This document shows, one piece after another, positions 6,740-16,178 of a stretch of DNA of 64,000 bases. Positions within the stretch are counted from its first letter, which is position 1. Each line of letters begins with the position of its first letter. Source of the stretch: Selenomonas dianae (lineage in GTDB: Bacteria > Bacillota > Negativicutes > Selenomonadales > Selenomonadaceae); the NCBI RefSeq assembly GCF_030644225.1, contig NZ_CP128650.1:2036001-2100000 (forward strand), given 5' to 3'. A program made the position numbers and the translations under genes. Under the pieces are notes generated by a model. That model saw only the letters and a program-made list of their open reading frames with translations. It had not been told where the DNA came from and did not search any database.

Positions 6740-8854
6740 TCACGCCTGTGTGCGCCGCGCGAAGATGCTGCCCTCGGGGGTCAGGATGCGGCAGCTGTTC
6801 AGCACCACGCCGAGCGTCGCCGTGTTGTGGATCGCCGCCGCCGCGAGCGGGCTGATCGAGCCGAGCGCACCGAGCAGCATCGCCGCCGAGTTGATGAGCA
6901 GCGTCACCTTGAAGTTCTGGTGTACGAGATGCATCGTCCGCTGTCCGAGGCGCAGCGCGTCCACGAGGCGCGTCGGATCCTCGGAGTGGATCGTCACCGC
7001 CGAGGACTCCGCCGCGATGTCTGTCTGCCGTCCGCCGAGCGAGACCCCCACATCCGCAAACGCGAGTGCGGGCGCATCGTTGATGCCGTCGCCCACCATC
7101 ATGACCGTGCCGCGCTGGCGCAGCTCATTGACATAGCGCGACTTGTCCTCGGGCAGGATCTCCGCATGATAGGAGTCCACGTCCATCTCGCGTGCCACAT
7201 CCGCCGCGACCGCCTTCGCATCCCCCGTGAGCATGACGATCTCATCCACGCCGCAGCGGCGCAGACGGTTGAGCGTCTTTTTCATCTTCGGACGGATCGG
7301 ATCCTCGATGCCGATGATGCCGATGAGCTTCGTGTCGCGTGCCACATAGAGGATGTTCTTGCCCTTGACCGTGCCGATCAGATCCTCCGCGTCGGTGATG
7401 CCGTTTTCCCGGAGGAAGCGGCGGCTGCCGACACGCACCGTGCCGCCCGTATAGCCCTCAAAGTCCGGCACCTCGGCGAGCATACCGCGTGCGACGATGG
7501 TCTTGGACGAGCGGTGCTGCGGCGCTGTCCACGCCTGCTCCTCCACATATTTCTGAATCGCCACCGCGAGCGGATGGACGGAGTGCTCCTCCGCCGATGC
7601 GGCGAGGAGTATGACTTCCTTCTCCTCCACCCCCGCCGCCGTGTGGATGAACGTAATCTCCGGGATGCCGACCGTCAGCGTCCCCGTCTTGTCGAGGACG
7701 ACCGTATCCGTACGTGCAAGCGCCTCGATGTAGTTGCCGCCCTTGACGAGGATGCCGCGCTTCGCCGCCGCAGCGATGGAGGCGGACATCGCCGTCGCCG
7801 TCGAGAGCTTCAGCCCGCAGGAGAAGTCGATAAAGAGCAGGTTCAGCACGCGTCCCCAGTCGCGTGTCGCGCCGTAGACAATCGCCGCCCCGATGAAGGA
7901 AACGGGGACGAGATAGTTCGCCATCTGGTCGGCAAAGTTCTGCACGGGGGCGCGGCGCGTCTGCGCCTCCTCGACGAGGTGGACGATGTGCGCGAGCGAG
8001 GTATCGCCGCCCACCTTCTCCACCGCAACGACGATCTCGCCCGCCTCGACCACGCTCCCGGCATAGACCGCCGCGCCCTCGTGCTTCATCGCGGGTGCGG
8101 ACTCGCCCGTGATGGATGCCTGTGTCACCGCCGCATCGCCGCGCAGCACGCGGCCGTCGATCACAATTTTCTCACCCGCGTGTACGGCGACTGTGTCGCC
8201 GGGACGGATCTCCTCCACGGGTACTTTGCGCTCGACCTCGCCGTCCGGCGTCTCCTCGACCAGCCAGACATCACGCTGATCGAGCGAGAGCAGTCCCGAG
8301 ATGTGCGTACGCGCCTTCTCCGCCGCATAGCTCGTCAGCATCTCCGCACCGTTGCTGAGAGCGAGCAGCATAAGGCTCGACTCCGGCTTGCCCGCGAGCA
8401 CCGAGGCGACGACCGCCGTCGTCGTCAGCGTGTCCGCATTCGGCTGACGATCCCTGATCAGACCGCCGAGCCCCGTCTTGATAAAATTGCGCGAAATCGC
8501 AAGGACGAGCAGGGAGCGCAGCACCTTCACCGAGGCAAAGAGCTCGGGCGCACCGCGCCTGAGCAGTTCCATCGCCGCAAAGCTCGCAAGCGAGATCACG
8601 GCATCGCGGCGGAACTGTGCAAGTTCCTCCGCAGGGGTCACGGTCTTCTCCGCCGCCTCACGCACGGCGCGCTCCGCCGCCGCAAGCATACGTGCGGCAG
8701 GGATCGAGCCCCCGTGCCAGACATCGACACAATCGCCCTGCACGGATGCCGCCGTCACGGCGGGGAAGCGACGCATCCGCGCCGCCAGACGCAACGCATC
8801 CGCACGCGGCAGAGCGCTGCGCAGACGGATGCGCGTATGCACGAGCTTTGTCAT
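6740..8854 (-). CDS. P1B-type heavy-metal-translocating ATPase with atypical SCG membrane motif
   Basis: About 704 residues. An N-terminal HMA-like fold (residues 1-70) lacks a CxxC pair. The cytosolic core is complete: SITGESAP actuator loop, VVLDKTGTLTVG phosphorylation site near residue 387, EEHSVHPLA of the P1B nucleotide domain, and MVGDGINDAPALA. The transmembrane metal-site motif usually read as CPC/SPC/CPx is FSCGLKLS near residue 345, without the proline. Substrate is therefore uncertain (Fe, Mn, Zn and others are possible). The start at 8854 overlaps the stop of the upstream HMA gene (GGTATGA), giving translational coupling. Membrane export role inferred from family. Confidence 0.9.
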   Translation of the reverse strand: MTKLVHTRIRLRSALPRADALRLAARMRRFPAVTAASVQGDCVDVWHGGSIPAARMLAAAERAVREAAEKTVTPAEELAQFRRDAVISLASFAAMELLRRGAPELFASVKVLRSLLVLAISRNFIKTGLGGLIRDRQPNADTLTTTAVVASVLAGKPESSLMLLALSNGAEMLTSYAAEKARTHISGLLSLDQRDVWLVEETPDGEVERKVPVEEIRPGDTVAVHAGEKIVIDGRVLRGDAAVTQASITGESAPAMKHEGAAVYAGSVVEAGEIVVAVEKVGGDTSLAHIVHLVEEAQTRRAPVQNFADQMANYLVPVSFIGAAIVYGATRDWGRVLNLLFIDFSCGLKLSTATAMSASIAAAAKRGILVKGGNYIEALARTDTVVLDKTGTLTVGIPEITFIHTAAGVEEKEVILLAASAEEHSVHPLAVAIQKYVEEQAWTAPQHRSSKTIVARGMLAEVPDFEGYTGGTVRVGSRRFLRENGITDAEDLIGTVKGKNILYVARDTKLIGIIGIEDPIRPKMKKTLNRLRRCGVDEIVMLTGDAKAVAADVAREMDVDSYHAEILPEDKSRYVNELRQRGTVMMVGDGINDAPALAFADVGVSLGGRQTDIAAESSAVTIHSEDPTRLVDALRLGQRTMHLVHQNFKVTLLINSAAMLLGALGSISPLAAAAIHNTATLGVVLNSCRILTPEGSIFARRTQA

Positions 8855-9711
8855 ACCTTCCACCCTCTCATCAGCGTGAGCGCCCACCAGAGCATCTGCG
8901 AACCGGACGGCGTATTGTTCGTGAGCACGAGCTGACGAATCCCGCGCAGGACGAACACGCCCGCAACCACCGAACTGAGATCGAGCGCACCGCCCGTATG
9001 CCGCTGAATCCATCCGCTGAAATCCTGCACCGAGCGGCGCACGCTCTGCGCCAGCGTCGCAGGAGGGGGCGCGGTATGCCCCTGTGCAAAGATCGCCTCC
9101 ATGCCCTCCGCAAGCACGAGGATATGCGCCTCGTCCTCCGGCTCGTAGGTCAGGAGAATGCTGCCCGCCGTCGCATTGGCACGCACCTCCGTCACGAACG
9201 GCAGACGCACAAGGCTCTCCTCAAGCACCTTAGCGAACGCCTCCGTCAGATACGGCGTACGGTACCGCCTGCGTCCTGCCGAGGCATGGACGCAGACAAA
9301 CGGCTTTTCCCCGACGCTCTTCATCTGCGGCGGCGCGGATGTCGCGCCCTCCCTGCCGCCCGCAGACGGCAGACGCCCCGCAGAGCCGCCGGCTCGTCCC
9401 GTCCCGCCGAACAGCCCCGACGGGAGCACGGACTGCGCCCCGCCCGAATGCCCCGTCATGCCGAGGAGCCCGGTGAGCGGAGACGATCTGCCCCCGCGCC
9501 CGCCGCCAAGCAGCCCCGTAAGAGCCGCGCCGCCGAGTGCAAGACCTCCTGCGGCAGAGGCAAAACCGGACGAAGCGCCACCCCCCTGCGCGGAGCGTCC
9601 GCCGCCCATGCCCTGCGCAGCCCCCGCATTCATACCGCCCGCACCGCCGACCGACTGCCGCAGCATATTGACCAGCGACGCACCGAGCATCAGCCCCGAA
9701 ACATAATTCAT
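8851..9711 (-). CDS. HMA-type domain protein with Gly/Ala/Ser-rich N-terminal linker
   Basis: A 286-residue protein. Residues 1-120 are a low-complexity Gly/Ala/Ser stretch with two hydrophobic patches; residues 130-215 form a ferredoxin-like HMA-type domain (KPFVCVHASAGRRRYRTPYL ... GSILLTYEP) with no CxxC metal site; a C-terminal hydrophobic segment (SSVVAGVFVLRGIRQLVL) may contact the membrane. It overlaps the genes on both sides by four bases. Such CxxC-less HMA proteins next to P-type ATPases probably act as accessory or regulatory domains; this is inference from context. Confidence 0.75.
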   Translation of the reverse strand: MNYVSGLMLGASLVNMLRQSVGGAGGMNAGAAQGMGGGRSAQGGGASSGFASAAGGLALGGAALTGLLGGGRGGRSSPLTGLLGMTGHSGGAQSVLPSGLFGGTGRAGGSAGRLPSAGGREGATSAPPQMKSVGEKPFVCVHASAGRRRYRTPYLTEAFAKVLEESLVRLPFVTEVRANATAGSILLTYEPEDEAHILVLAEGMEAIFAQGHTAPPPATLAQSVRRSVQDFSGWIQRHTGGALDLSSVVAGVFVLRGIRQLVLTNNTPSGSQMLWWALTLMRGWKV

Positions 9712-10019
9712 GATGCCTTCCTCCTCGCATGTGTCCGCATATAGTCCTCCACGCGGCGCAGCTCCGCATTCGCACGCAGCCGCTCCGGATCATAGGTAAT
9801 GAGAATCGACCCCGTGGCGATGTTCGTATCCACGTGCTCGATCTCCGCGAGCGCACCGAGGTGCGCCTGCACCTGTGCCTCCAGAGCCGCATTGTTCACG
9901 AGCTGCCTACTGTAGAGGCGCACGCGCCCCGGCATATAGGACGCAACATCCGTCGTGCGGACGAACACTTCCATCGCCGACTGCGGAATTGCGCTTTTTA
10001 TCGTATCGAAAATACCCAT
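9708..10019 (-). CDS. small HMA-type domain protein
   Basis: 103 residues containing one HMA-like fold (YMPGRVRLYSRQLVNN ... GSILITYDPERL), again without the CxxC pair; the GSILITYDP strand mirrors the one in the next gene, so the two share ancestry. The start at 10019 has AGAGGA upstream; an open stretch extending further upstream runs into the dispersed repeat and is not considered coding. It heads the translationally coupled set of three metal-ATPase genes. Confidence 0.75.
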   Translation of the reverse strand: MGIFDTIKSAIPQSAMEVFVRTTDVASYMPGRVRLYSRQLVNNAALEAQVQAHLGALAEIEHVDTNIATGSILITYDPERLRANAELRRVEDYMRTHARRKAS

Positions 10020-10040
10020 CGGATTCCTCTTGCCTTTCAG

Positions 10041-10199
10041 GGAATCGCTGATAAAATGAAGGTCGTCCGATTGGCGTAGATTTTTTCGGTCAAGGAGACA
10101 AACCGAACGCACAGCAAAGGCTGTGTGAAGGATTTGTCGACGCAGAGAGGGCGAAAAAGATACGTCAAAACGGCTGTACCGAATTTATCAGTGCTTTCC
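10041..10199 (+). repeat. dispersed intergenic repeat, full copy B
   Basis: 159 bases, from GGAATCGCTGATAAAATG to TTTATCAGTGCTTTCC, i.e. imperfect terminal inverted repeats. The interior shares CAAGGAGACAAACCG, GAGGATTTGTCGAC and GGGCGAAAAAGAT with copies at 37398, 43684 and 61561. It lies between two genes of the metal-ATPase set, 21 bases before a ribosome binding site. Confidence 0.9.
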
Positions 10200-10252
10200 A
10201 AAAAAGGGCTGCGCGCGCAACCGCGCTGCAGCCCCACAGCATTATAAGCGTC

Positions 10253-10453
10253 TTACTTCTCCGATGCAGACTGCGCCGCAATCAGATCCTCAAGCTCCTC
10301 CTTCTGACGCTGAAGCTCCGCCAGCGAGAGATCCGCCTGACCTGCCTCAAGTGCCGCCAGCTGCTGCGTGCGCTCCTGCATGAAACGATAGCCGAAAATA
10401 CCGGCAACCGCGCCCACCGCAAGACCAATCCAGAAATCTGTCTTTGAGAACAT
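10253..10453 (-). CDS. small membrane-anchored coiled-coil protein
   Basis: 66 residues: an N-terminal hydrophobic helix (FWIGLAVGAVAGIFGYRFM, residues 7-25) followed by a charged coiled-coil tail rich in Glu/Gln/Leu. A strong GAGGAGGAATTATC leader precedes the ATG. The layout resembles YtxH/DUF6110-type small proteins found near HMA-ATPase genes, but I cannot assign it firmly. First gene after the minus-strand promoter at 10621, so it likely leads the metal-ATPase operon, with repeat copy B inserted after it. Confidence 0.7.
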   Translation of the reverse strand: MFSKTDFWIGLAVGAVAGIFGYRFMQERTQQLAALEAGQADLSLAELQRQKEELEDLIAAQSASEK

Positions 10454-10620
10454 GATAATTCCTCCTCTGTTCTATCGCCCAAATCAGGGCATTTCTCATC
10501 GTGGCGCTTTGCCTCATATCGAGTGACCGCCGCCGCGCTGCACACGCGGCGATGACAATTCCTGCGCCGTGAAAACCACAGCCGTGCCGCCGTTCTCCCC
10601 GGAATCATCTTGTTGTTCTC

Positions 10621-10649
10621 AGTATATGTGAGAATAAGCGCAATGTCAA
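10621..10649 (-). promoter_or_regulatory. strong sigma-A promoter of the metal-ATPase operon
   Basis: Minus strand TTGACA, exactly 17 bases, TATACT. The -35 hexamer lies inside one arm of the 12-bp inverted repeat 10643-10654/10672-10683. Confidence 0.8.
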
Positions 10650-10735
10650 TAGTTTCGCGGTAATCAGGAATAACTATTGACATCATACTCATCTAAATAT
10701 CATTATCACTGTGTATGATAATTTTCATCATTCAC
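10643..10735. promoter_or_regulatory. divergent control region with 12-bp inverted repeat and Fur-like boxes
   Basis: ATGTCAATAGTT (10643-10654) and its perfect complement AACTATTGACAT (10672-10683) are separated by 17 bases; each arm contains the TTGACA -35 of one of two divergent promoters (minus strand to the ATPase set; plus strand TTGACA at 10677 with CATTAT 18 bases on, to the YibE/F gene). Downstream, ATTATCA (10702-10708) and TGATAAT (10716-10722) form a second palindrome with hexamers like the Fur pattern GATAAT. The rest of 10454-10758 holds no gene. Confidence 0.6.
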
Positions 10736-10758
10736 CCACCTAAAGAAAGGCACCTCTC

Positions 10759-11898
10759 ATGAAGATCCATCCGCAGCATTCCACCCGCATCCTCGGCATC
10801 TGCCTCGCTCTCGCCGCCATGCTCTACGCCGCCACCTGCCTGCCCGCCGGCGAGGACGGCGATCCGCCGACGTACAAGGCCGAGGTGCTGCACGTCACGG
10901 AGACGGAGAACGAGATCAAGGCGTTTGCCCCCGGCAGCAAGCAATACGACGTACGCATCCGCCTCAACTCCGGTGCGGACAGCGGCACAGAGGCAGTGAT
11001 CGTCCATCGCACGCTGAACAACCCCGCATTCGACATCCACCCGCAGGAGGGCGACCGCCTCATCGTGCGCGCGGAGGGTGCGGGCTACGCCATTTCCGAC
11101 TATGACCGGCTGCCCGCCATCCTTCTTCTGCTGCTCGGCTTTTCCGCGCTCCTCATCCTCTTTGGGGGCAGGACGGGCGCAAAGGCACTCCTCGTCCTCC
11201 TCTTTGCCGTCCTCCTCATCGCAAAGGGGCTGATCGCGCTCATCCTCCTCGCGCCCGCACACATCCTCCTCTGGACAATCCTCATCGGCGCCGCCATCAC
11301 GCTCGCGACCCAGCTCATCGTGAACGGACGCAATGTAAAGTCTGCCGGTGCGATCATCGGCACGGTCGGCGGCATCCTCATCGCAGCACTGCTCGCCCTC
11401 CTTGTCATCCACTGCGCCTACCTCACAGGTATCGACGAGGAACAGGCGGGGATGCTCAAGGCACTCTACCTCAAGGACGTGGACTTTCGCGATCTGCTCT
11501 TTGCGGGCATCGTCCTCGGCGCACTCGGCGCGGTCATGGATGTCGCCGTCTCCATCGCCTCCGCCCAGTACGAAATGAAACAGCTCGCCCCGCGCACGAA
11601 CTTTCAGACCCTCGTCGCCTCGGGGCTCAGTGTCGGGCGCGACGTCATGGGCACGATGGCGAACACCCTCGTCCTCGCCTACATCGGCGGCGCACTCCCG
11701 CTCCTCCTCCTCATCTCGGCGCAGCCCGACCTCCCTCTGCTGCACGTCATGAACCTCAACATGATCGCCACCGAGATCGCACGCTCCCTCATCGGCAGCA
11801 TCGGGCTTCTCTGCGCCATCCCCATCACCGCCTACGCCACCGCCTTCCTCATCACCATCCGTCCGCAGCCTCGAAAGAAAAACCGTGCTGCAGAATAA
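10759..11898 (+). CDS. YibE/F family multi-pass membrane protein
   Basis: A 379-residue integral membrane protein. A signal-anchor helix at residues 10-28 is followed by an extracytoplasmic beta-rich domain (residues 35-115) and about seven transmembrane helices with the YibE/F signature region DLLFAGIVLGALGAVMDVAVS and SVGRDVMGTMANTLVLAY (read in parts). The family is widespread in Firmicutes with no proven substrate. It is divergently transcribed from the metal ATPase and shares its operator region, so a metal-linked role is possible but unproven. Confidence 0.9.
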   Translation: MKIHPQHSTRILGICLALAAMLYAATCLPAGEDGDPPTYKAEVLHVTETENEIKAFAPGSKQYDVRIRLNSGADSGTEAVIVHRTLNNPAFDIHPQEGDRLIVRAEGAGYAISDYDRLPAILLLLLGFSALLILFGGRTGAKALLVLLFAVLLIAKGLIALILLAPAHILLWTILIGAAITLATQLIVNGRNVKSAGAIIGTVGGILIAALLALLVIHCAYLTGIDEEQAGMLKALYLKDVDFRDLLFAGIVLGALGAVMDVAVSIASAQYEMKQLAPRTNFQTLVASGLSVGRDVMGTMANTLVLAYIGGALPLLLLISAQPDLPLLHVMNLNMIATEIARSLIGSIGLLCAIPITAYATAFLITIRPQPRKKNRAAE

Positions 11899-11967
11899 GT
11901 CACAAAGACTTCATGCCACAGCCCCTCGTCCATGGACGAAGCTGCGCACATCCGCCACCTGTTCCGC

Positions 11968-14283
11968 CTACAAGTTCAACAGTCGCGCCGTGAGTTCCAC
12001 AGCGTCCGCAACATTTCGGCAGCCAAATCGCTCTGCATCGAGGGTGAGCGTATGATTTTCCGCTGTGTAGCCGCGCTTGTCCATCGTAACAAATGCCTGT
12101 ACGGGGCGCTCCAAGTGCTCCGGGTTTGCGCAGAGCTGCTCGTAGCGCTTCCGATATGTTCGATACAGCCTCTCACCACACAGGGAGGCGGCATGGAGCA
12201 GAATCCCGTAAGAGCGCTCAAACGCGGCATCTGTCAGAAAGGTATACCGTGCACAGTAATCAAGCACAGCCTCCGCATCTGCCTTAAAATCCGTCACATT
12301 CAGCTCCGCGAGGCGCACCAGCGACATATGAAATCCGACCTTGTCAGCCGTATCGAGATGCGGCACCCGAAGCTCTCGATCACGCATGACATACTCCCCA
12401 TAGTTCGTGTGCAGGCTGTGCGGCTTGACGCATATCTGCGCCTCTGCGATAAGATTCTCATTTTGGAGGACAGTATTCGCCCCGGTAGAGGCACCCGACA
12501 TTCCTGCAACCGTAAGCGGGCAAAGGATATGTACAACGTAGTCGTTCAACAGGAGATTGACCGCCCCCATATAGCTGTCCTGTGAGGCACCATCCAAGAG
12601 CCTTCCGGTTCTTTCCAAAACGCTCGTCAGATAACTGCGGCGAAAGCCCGCGTTGATATAGAGGAGCGGCAGCGCATAAAAAACCTGCTCGATCTGCTGC
12701 ACAATCTCCCGTACATTCATCGCCAAAGCGTGCCGCACATAGCGCTCCGGCTGCTGTGCATCGTACAGGTCAATGCCAACGATCCCATGTTCGTACGGGG
12801 TGAAGTCCGGCCATGTATAGAACTCCTTCTCCCAGCTAAAGATCTCCTCGTTCGGGTGATCCGTCAGTGCCTGCCGCAGATAGTTCAATGCCCATGGACA
12901 AACTCCGTCGTCCGCGCCGATGGAAAGAATGAACGCCCCACGCGCGTGGAGATAGGCAAACTCAAAACTCTTATCGAGAGCGAGCGGGAGCGGTGTTTTG
13001 TAATAGCGGATGCGCGGATCGGCGAATTCCTCACAGAGTTCACGTACCGCTGCAAAGTCCGCGTCGGAGTTGTCGCTCAGGACGATCTCGTAACTCCCCT
13101 CATAGTCGATGGCAAGGCATGTCGTGAGCGTGTGACGCAGCGTTTCCGCTGCATTGCGTACGGGAATGACAATGGAAAAGTCACAGGTGGGCGGCGCAGA
13201 CAGCAGGTCCTGCACAGATTCCCCATAGAGATAGCTCACGTAGGAGAGATAGCTGCCTGTCCACGCAAATGCCCACGCATAGGAAAACTGCGACGGCATA
13301 CATGGAGAGAGACGCTGAATCGCACCGCCAAGCGATGTCCGTTCATGCAGCTGCGACATACGTGCATTCGAGGCAAAGAGAATCAGCGGCGCTTCCTGCT
13401 CGATGCTGCGTGTGAGCAGCCGTACAACCGCAGGTACTGCATCCACAGCATCCCCCGTCAACATACGGCATTTCCCAACAACGATGTGGATTTCCCCGCC
13501 GACCGCCTCAGCCTCCTGCACACACCGTTGTGCATAGGTATCCGTATCGTTCGCCGTATGTATTTCATCACTCTCCCGCAAGAGGATGACCTTATGCCCG
13601 AGCAGACGCAGTGCCATCGCGAGCACGGGCATATTGTCATCATCCGCCCCTGCAGTCAGCAAAAAGCTGTAGGATTCTCCGTCCGTCAGCATCCGCACCA
13701 AAAATCCGTGATTCCCACTATATCCGGGATGCTCGCATGGCTGTCCCGCATCCCAAAGCACGTAGCGTTCCACCTCCGTCCCATGCCCGGACAGGCAGCA
13801 CCACGCCGTCATCAGCACGAGGGAAATAACGGTGTTGCGCGTCACATAATACTGCACGGCGAGCTCATACAGGCCGTTCAGATCCATTGTCCCCGCACGC
13901 AGTTCCGCCTTCATCTCGGCCAGAGCAGTCAATTCACACTGCGGGAATGCTCCCGTCGCATAAAAAGCTGTCAAGAAGTCCAGCTGACGCCGCTCGGGAG
14001 TTCCCTCGGAATAGGTCTGCGCTTTCAGTGCCAGGAGATCGTCGAGCCCCTCCTGTGGGCAGAACTCCTGCACGGCGTAGTCAATCACCCTGCGGCAGTC
14101 CTCCGGAGCTGCGCCCTTTGCCAGCATAAGAGCCACCTCCGCCGCAATGTAGGACAGCCGTTTCGGATAGACCGAGCGCAGTTTTGCAAGTCCGTCCTCC
14201 GCACGACGCAGATCCTCCGCCGTGCCGCCGGCAATCCGTGCACGTATCTCTTGAAGTGAGGAACGATAGTCCGCTTCCGTCAT
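11968..14283 (-). CDS. large family 2 glycosyltransferase with TPR-like N-terminal region
   Basis: A 771-residue protein. Residues 1-130 are helical and TPR-like (LRRAEDGLAKLRSVYPKRLS). Residues 130-360 resemble a second, degenerate sugar-binding domain. Around residue 375 a GT-A glycosyltransferase starts (CDFSIVIPVRNAAETLRHTL) with the NSDAD element and a later GADDGVCP that probably supplies the metal-binding DxD-like site. No signal peptide. It is the last gene of the glycan cluster and would transfer a sugar to the growing surface polysaccharide; donor and acceptor unknown. Only 69 bases separate its end from the convergent YibE/F gene. Confidence 0.85.
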   Translation of the reverse strand: MTEADYRSSLQEIRARIAGGTAEDLRRAEDGLAKLRSVYPKRLSYIAAEVALMLAKGAAPEDCRRVIDYAVQEFCPQEGLDDLLALKAQTYSEGTPERRQLDFLTAFYATGAFPQCELTALAEMKAELRAGTMDLNGLYELAVQYYVTRNTVISLVLMTAWCCLSGHGTEVERYVLWDAGQPCEHPGYSGNHGFLVRMLTDGESYSFLLTAGADDDNMPVLAMALRLLGHKVILLRESDEIHTANDTDTYAQRCVQEAEAVGGEIHIVVGKCRMLTGDAVDAVPAVVRLLTRSIEQEAPLILFASNARMSQLHERTSLGGAIQRLSPCMPSQFSYAWAFAWTGSYLSYVSYLYGESVQDLLSAPPTCDFSIVIPVRNAAETLRHTLTTCLAIDYEGSYEIVLSDNSDADFAAVRELCEEFADPRIRYYKTPLPLALDKSFEFAYLHARGAFILSIGADDGVCPWALNYLRQALTDHPNEEIFSWEKEFYTWPDFTPYEHGIVGIDLYDAQQPERYVRHALAMNVREIVQQIEQVFYALPLLYINAGFRRSYLTSVLERTGRLLDGASQDSYMGAVNLLLNDYVVHILCPLTVAGMSGASTGANTVLQNENLIAEAQICVKPHSLHTNYGEYVMRDRELRVPHLDTADKVGFHMSLVRLAELNVTDFKADAEAVLDYCARYTFLTDAAFERSYGILLHAASLCGERLYRTYRKRYEQLCANPEHLERPVQAFVTMDKRGYTAENHTLTLDAERFGCRNVADAVELTARLLNL

Positions 14284-14295
14284 AATTTCTCCGCC

Positions 14296-16152
14296 TTACT
14301 TCCCTGATTGCTGTAAGTTTCCGTCGCCCTGTTCCGAACAAAAGATCCCGAGAAAGAACATATGAATGGAAAGACGGGCAAGCTGATCCGACACTGCCTT
14401 TTCATCCCCGCGCAGAAGTGGCTTCATCCGCTCTGCAATGGCGGCATCTTCCCGAAATGATATTGTGTGTATTTTATATCGGTTCATACGCGGATGCTCA
14501 TGGATCGCCTGCAAAAGCTGCAGATCGGAAATACTGACATAGGGCTTCACCTCTCCCGCTCCGCTGTACACATCCCGCATCCCCGTGCGCATGACAACAT
14601 CCAGATCATAAGCGCAGGATGGATTGCGGACGGGGAGGAGCAAAACGCCGTTCGGTGCAAGGAGCTCATAGAGCCGTTCCAGATCGGCGACCACGTTTCC
14701 GAGCGGCAGTTCATCCAGATAACACCCCGCCGAGATCACATCGTACCGCCCCTGTGCAGGAATATCCCCGATATGCTGCACGGCAACGGTTTCATCGAAC
14801 AGATAGTCCGTATCCCTAAGGTAGCGTTCATCAAAGACTGCCGCAGTCATATGCGGCGTATGCCCGCTGCGCCGATAGGTATTAAAGAGGCAGCAGGCGA
14901 GGTCTCCAAAGCGAGGCTCCAATACAAGCACGCGTTCATTCGCAGAAATTGCGTGCCACCGTTCGACGATCTCCGTGCCGCAAAATCCTCCGCGCGAATT
15001 CCACGCATCCACACCCCATTTCTCATAGTAGACCCGCCGCATTTCAACAAGAGCGTTCCCCGCTTCGTTTTTACGCCCTTCTCCGAGTGTCACCCCGCCG
15101 AAATGATGCATAAAGGTATCCTTCAGGAGCACCTGCCGCCAGCCACTGCGCCGCAGCGTGGTGGACAGATCGTCGTCCACGAACTCCGCACGCGTAAAGA
15201 CGGGATCGGCAGCCGCCATGTTCTGCAGTTCCGTCCGAACGATAGCGAGAAAGGGCATGAGCTGACTGCGCTCCTCCCAAAATGCGGGATTCAGATGATT
15301 GTACTCCGCCGCAAACGCCTGCATCGCCGCCATCCCCTCAAACGCATTGGGATAGGGAACGGGAATCCCCTGATAGTTCGATATACTGTCCTCATTACAG
15401 GTAGGAACCGCTATGGCAATACGGTCATCGGACTCCATACACGCGAGCAGATGATCGAGCCAATGCGGCGTTGCAACCACGTCATTGGAAAAGCCGACGT
15501 AATATTTCCCTTCCAACAGGTGAATATAGGAAAACGTTCCGAGGATATTATGCCTCAGATTTATGATCTTGGTATACGGCAGGCTCTCAAAATATTCCCG
15601 CGTACCATCCTCCGAGCCGTTGTTGATAAGAATCAGCTCGATGTTCCCCTTGGAGAAATCCGTATATTGCAGGATGCTTTCTGCCGCGCGTTTTGTATAG
15701 TCCAGCTTATTGTAGGCGAGCAACTGAATGGACACGTCATATTTGTACTCCTTCGGCGCAGCCTGATGCAGTGCACGGGTGCGCTCCATCACATCCTGTC
15801 GATAGGAACGCCGCCCCTCCGGTGTCGCAAGCACCTCTGTATCAAGCATCCAAAGACGCTGCATCTCCATAACAAAGGGACGAATCTCCGAAGAAACAAT
15901 CCGACGGCAGAGTGCAGGATGCGCGAGGAGATCGTCAACGGATGCCTGCACATTTTTAGCATACAGATAAATCTGCCGCCGTCCCCCCTGCGTGTTGATG
16001 AACTCTCGTTCGATAAGCACGGCAATTTCTCTGAGATTCCCAAGAACCTCCGCCACCATCGGATCTCCCGCGCCGCGCTCTGCCGCCGCCACGAGATAGT
16101 CTGCCGCCTCAACCGAAAGATCGAGAACGTCCCGCATCTGTTCCTGTGTCAT
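14296..16152 (-). CDS. glycosyltransferase fused to a methyltransferase-like domain
   Basis: A 618-residue protein. Residues 1-110 are helical. A GT-A family 2 domain begins near residue 147 (VSIQLLAYNKLDYTKRAAES) and includes LILINNGSEDGTREY and a VGFSNDVVATPHW site in the DxD position. From about residue 430 a Rossmann-type segment (ERVLVLEPRFGDLACCLFNT ... VLLLPVRNP) resembles an SAM-dependent methyltransferase domain with a weak glycine motif. It is flanked by rfbH and the 771-residue glycosyltransferase with gaps of 26 and 12 bases. A bifunctional transferase for a methylated sugar is plausible. Confidence 0.8.
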   Translation of the reverse strand: MTQEQMRDVLDLSVEAADYLVAAAERGAGDPMVAEVLGNLREIAVLIEREFINTQGGRRQIYLYAKNVQASVDDLLAHPALCRRIVSSEIRPFVMEMQRLWMLDTEVLATPEGRRSYRQDVMERTRALHQAAPKEYKYDVSIQLLAYNKLDYTKRAAESILQYTDFSKGNIELILINNGSEDGTREYFESLPYTKIINLRHNILGTFSYIHLLEGKYYVGFSNDVVATPHWLDHLLACMESDDRIAIAVPTCNEDSISNYQGIPVPYPNAFEGMAAMQAFAAEYNHLNPAFWEERSQLMPFLAIVRTELQNMAAADPVFTRAEFVDDDLSTTLRRSGWRQVLLKDTFMHHFGGVTLGEGRKNEAGNALVEMRRVYYEKWGVDAWNSRGGFCGTEIVERWHAISANERVLVLEPRFGDLACCLFNTYRRSGHTPHMTAAVFDERYLRDTDYLFDETVAVQHIGDIPAQGRYDVISAGCYLDELPLGNVVADLERLYELLAPNGVLLLPVRNPSCAYDLDVVMRTGMRDVYSGAGEVKPYVSISDLQLLQAIHEHPRMNRYKIHTISFREDAAIAERMKPLLRGDEKAVSDQLARLSIHMFFLGIFCSEQGDGNLQQSGK

Positions 16153-16178
16153 CGCTTCTCCCCTCGTCCGTCAGCAGT

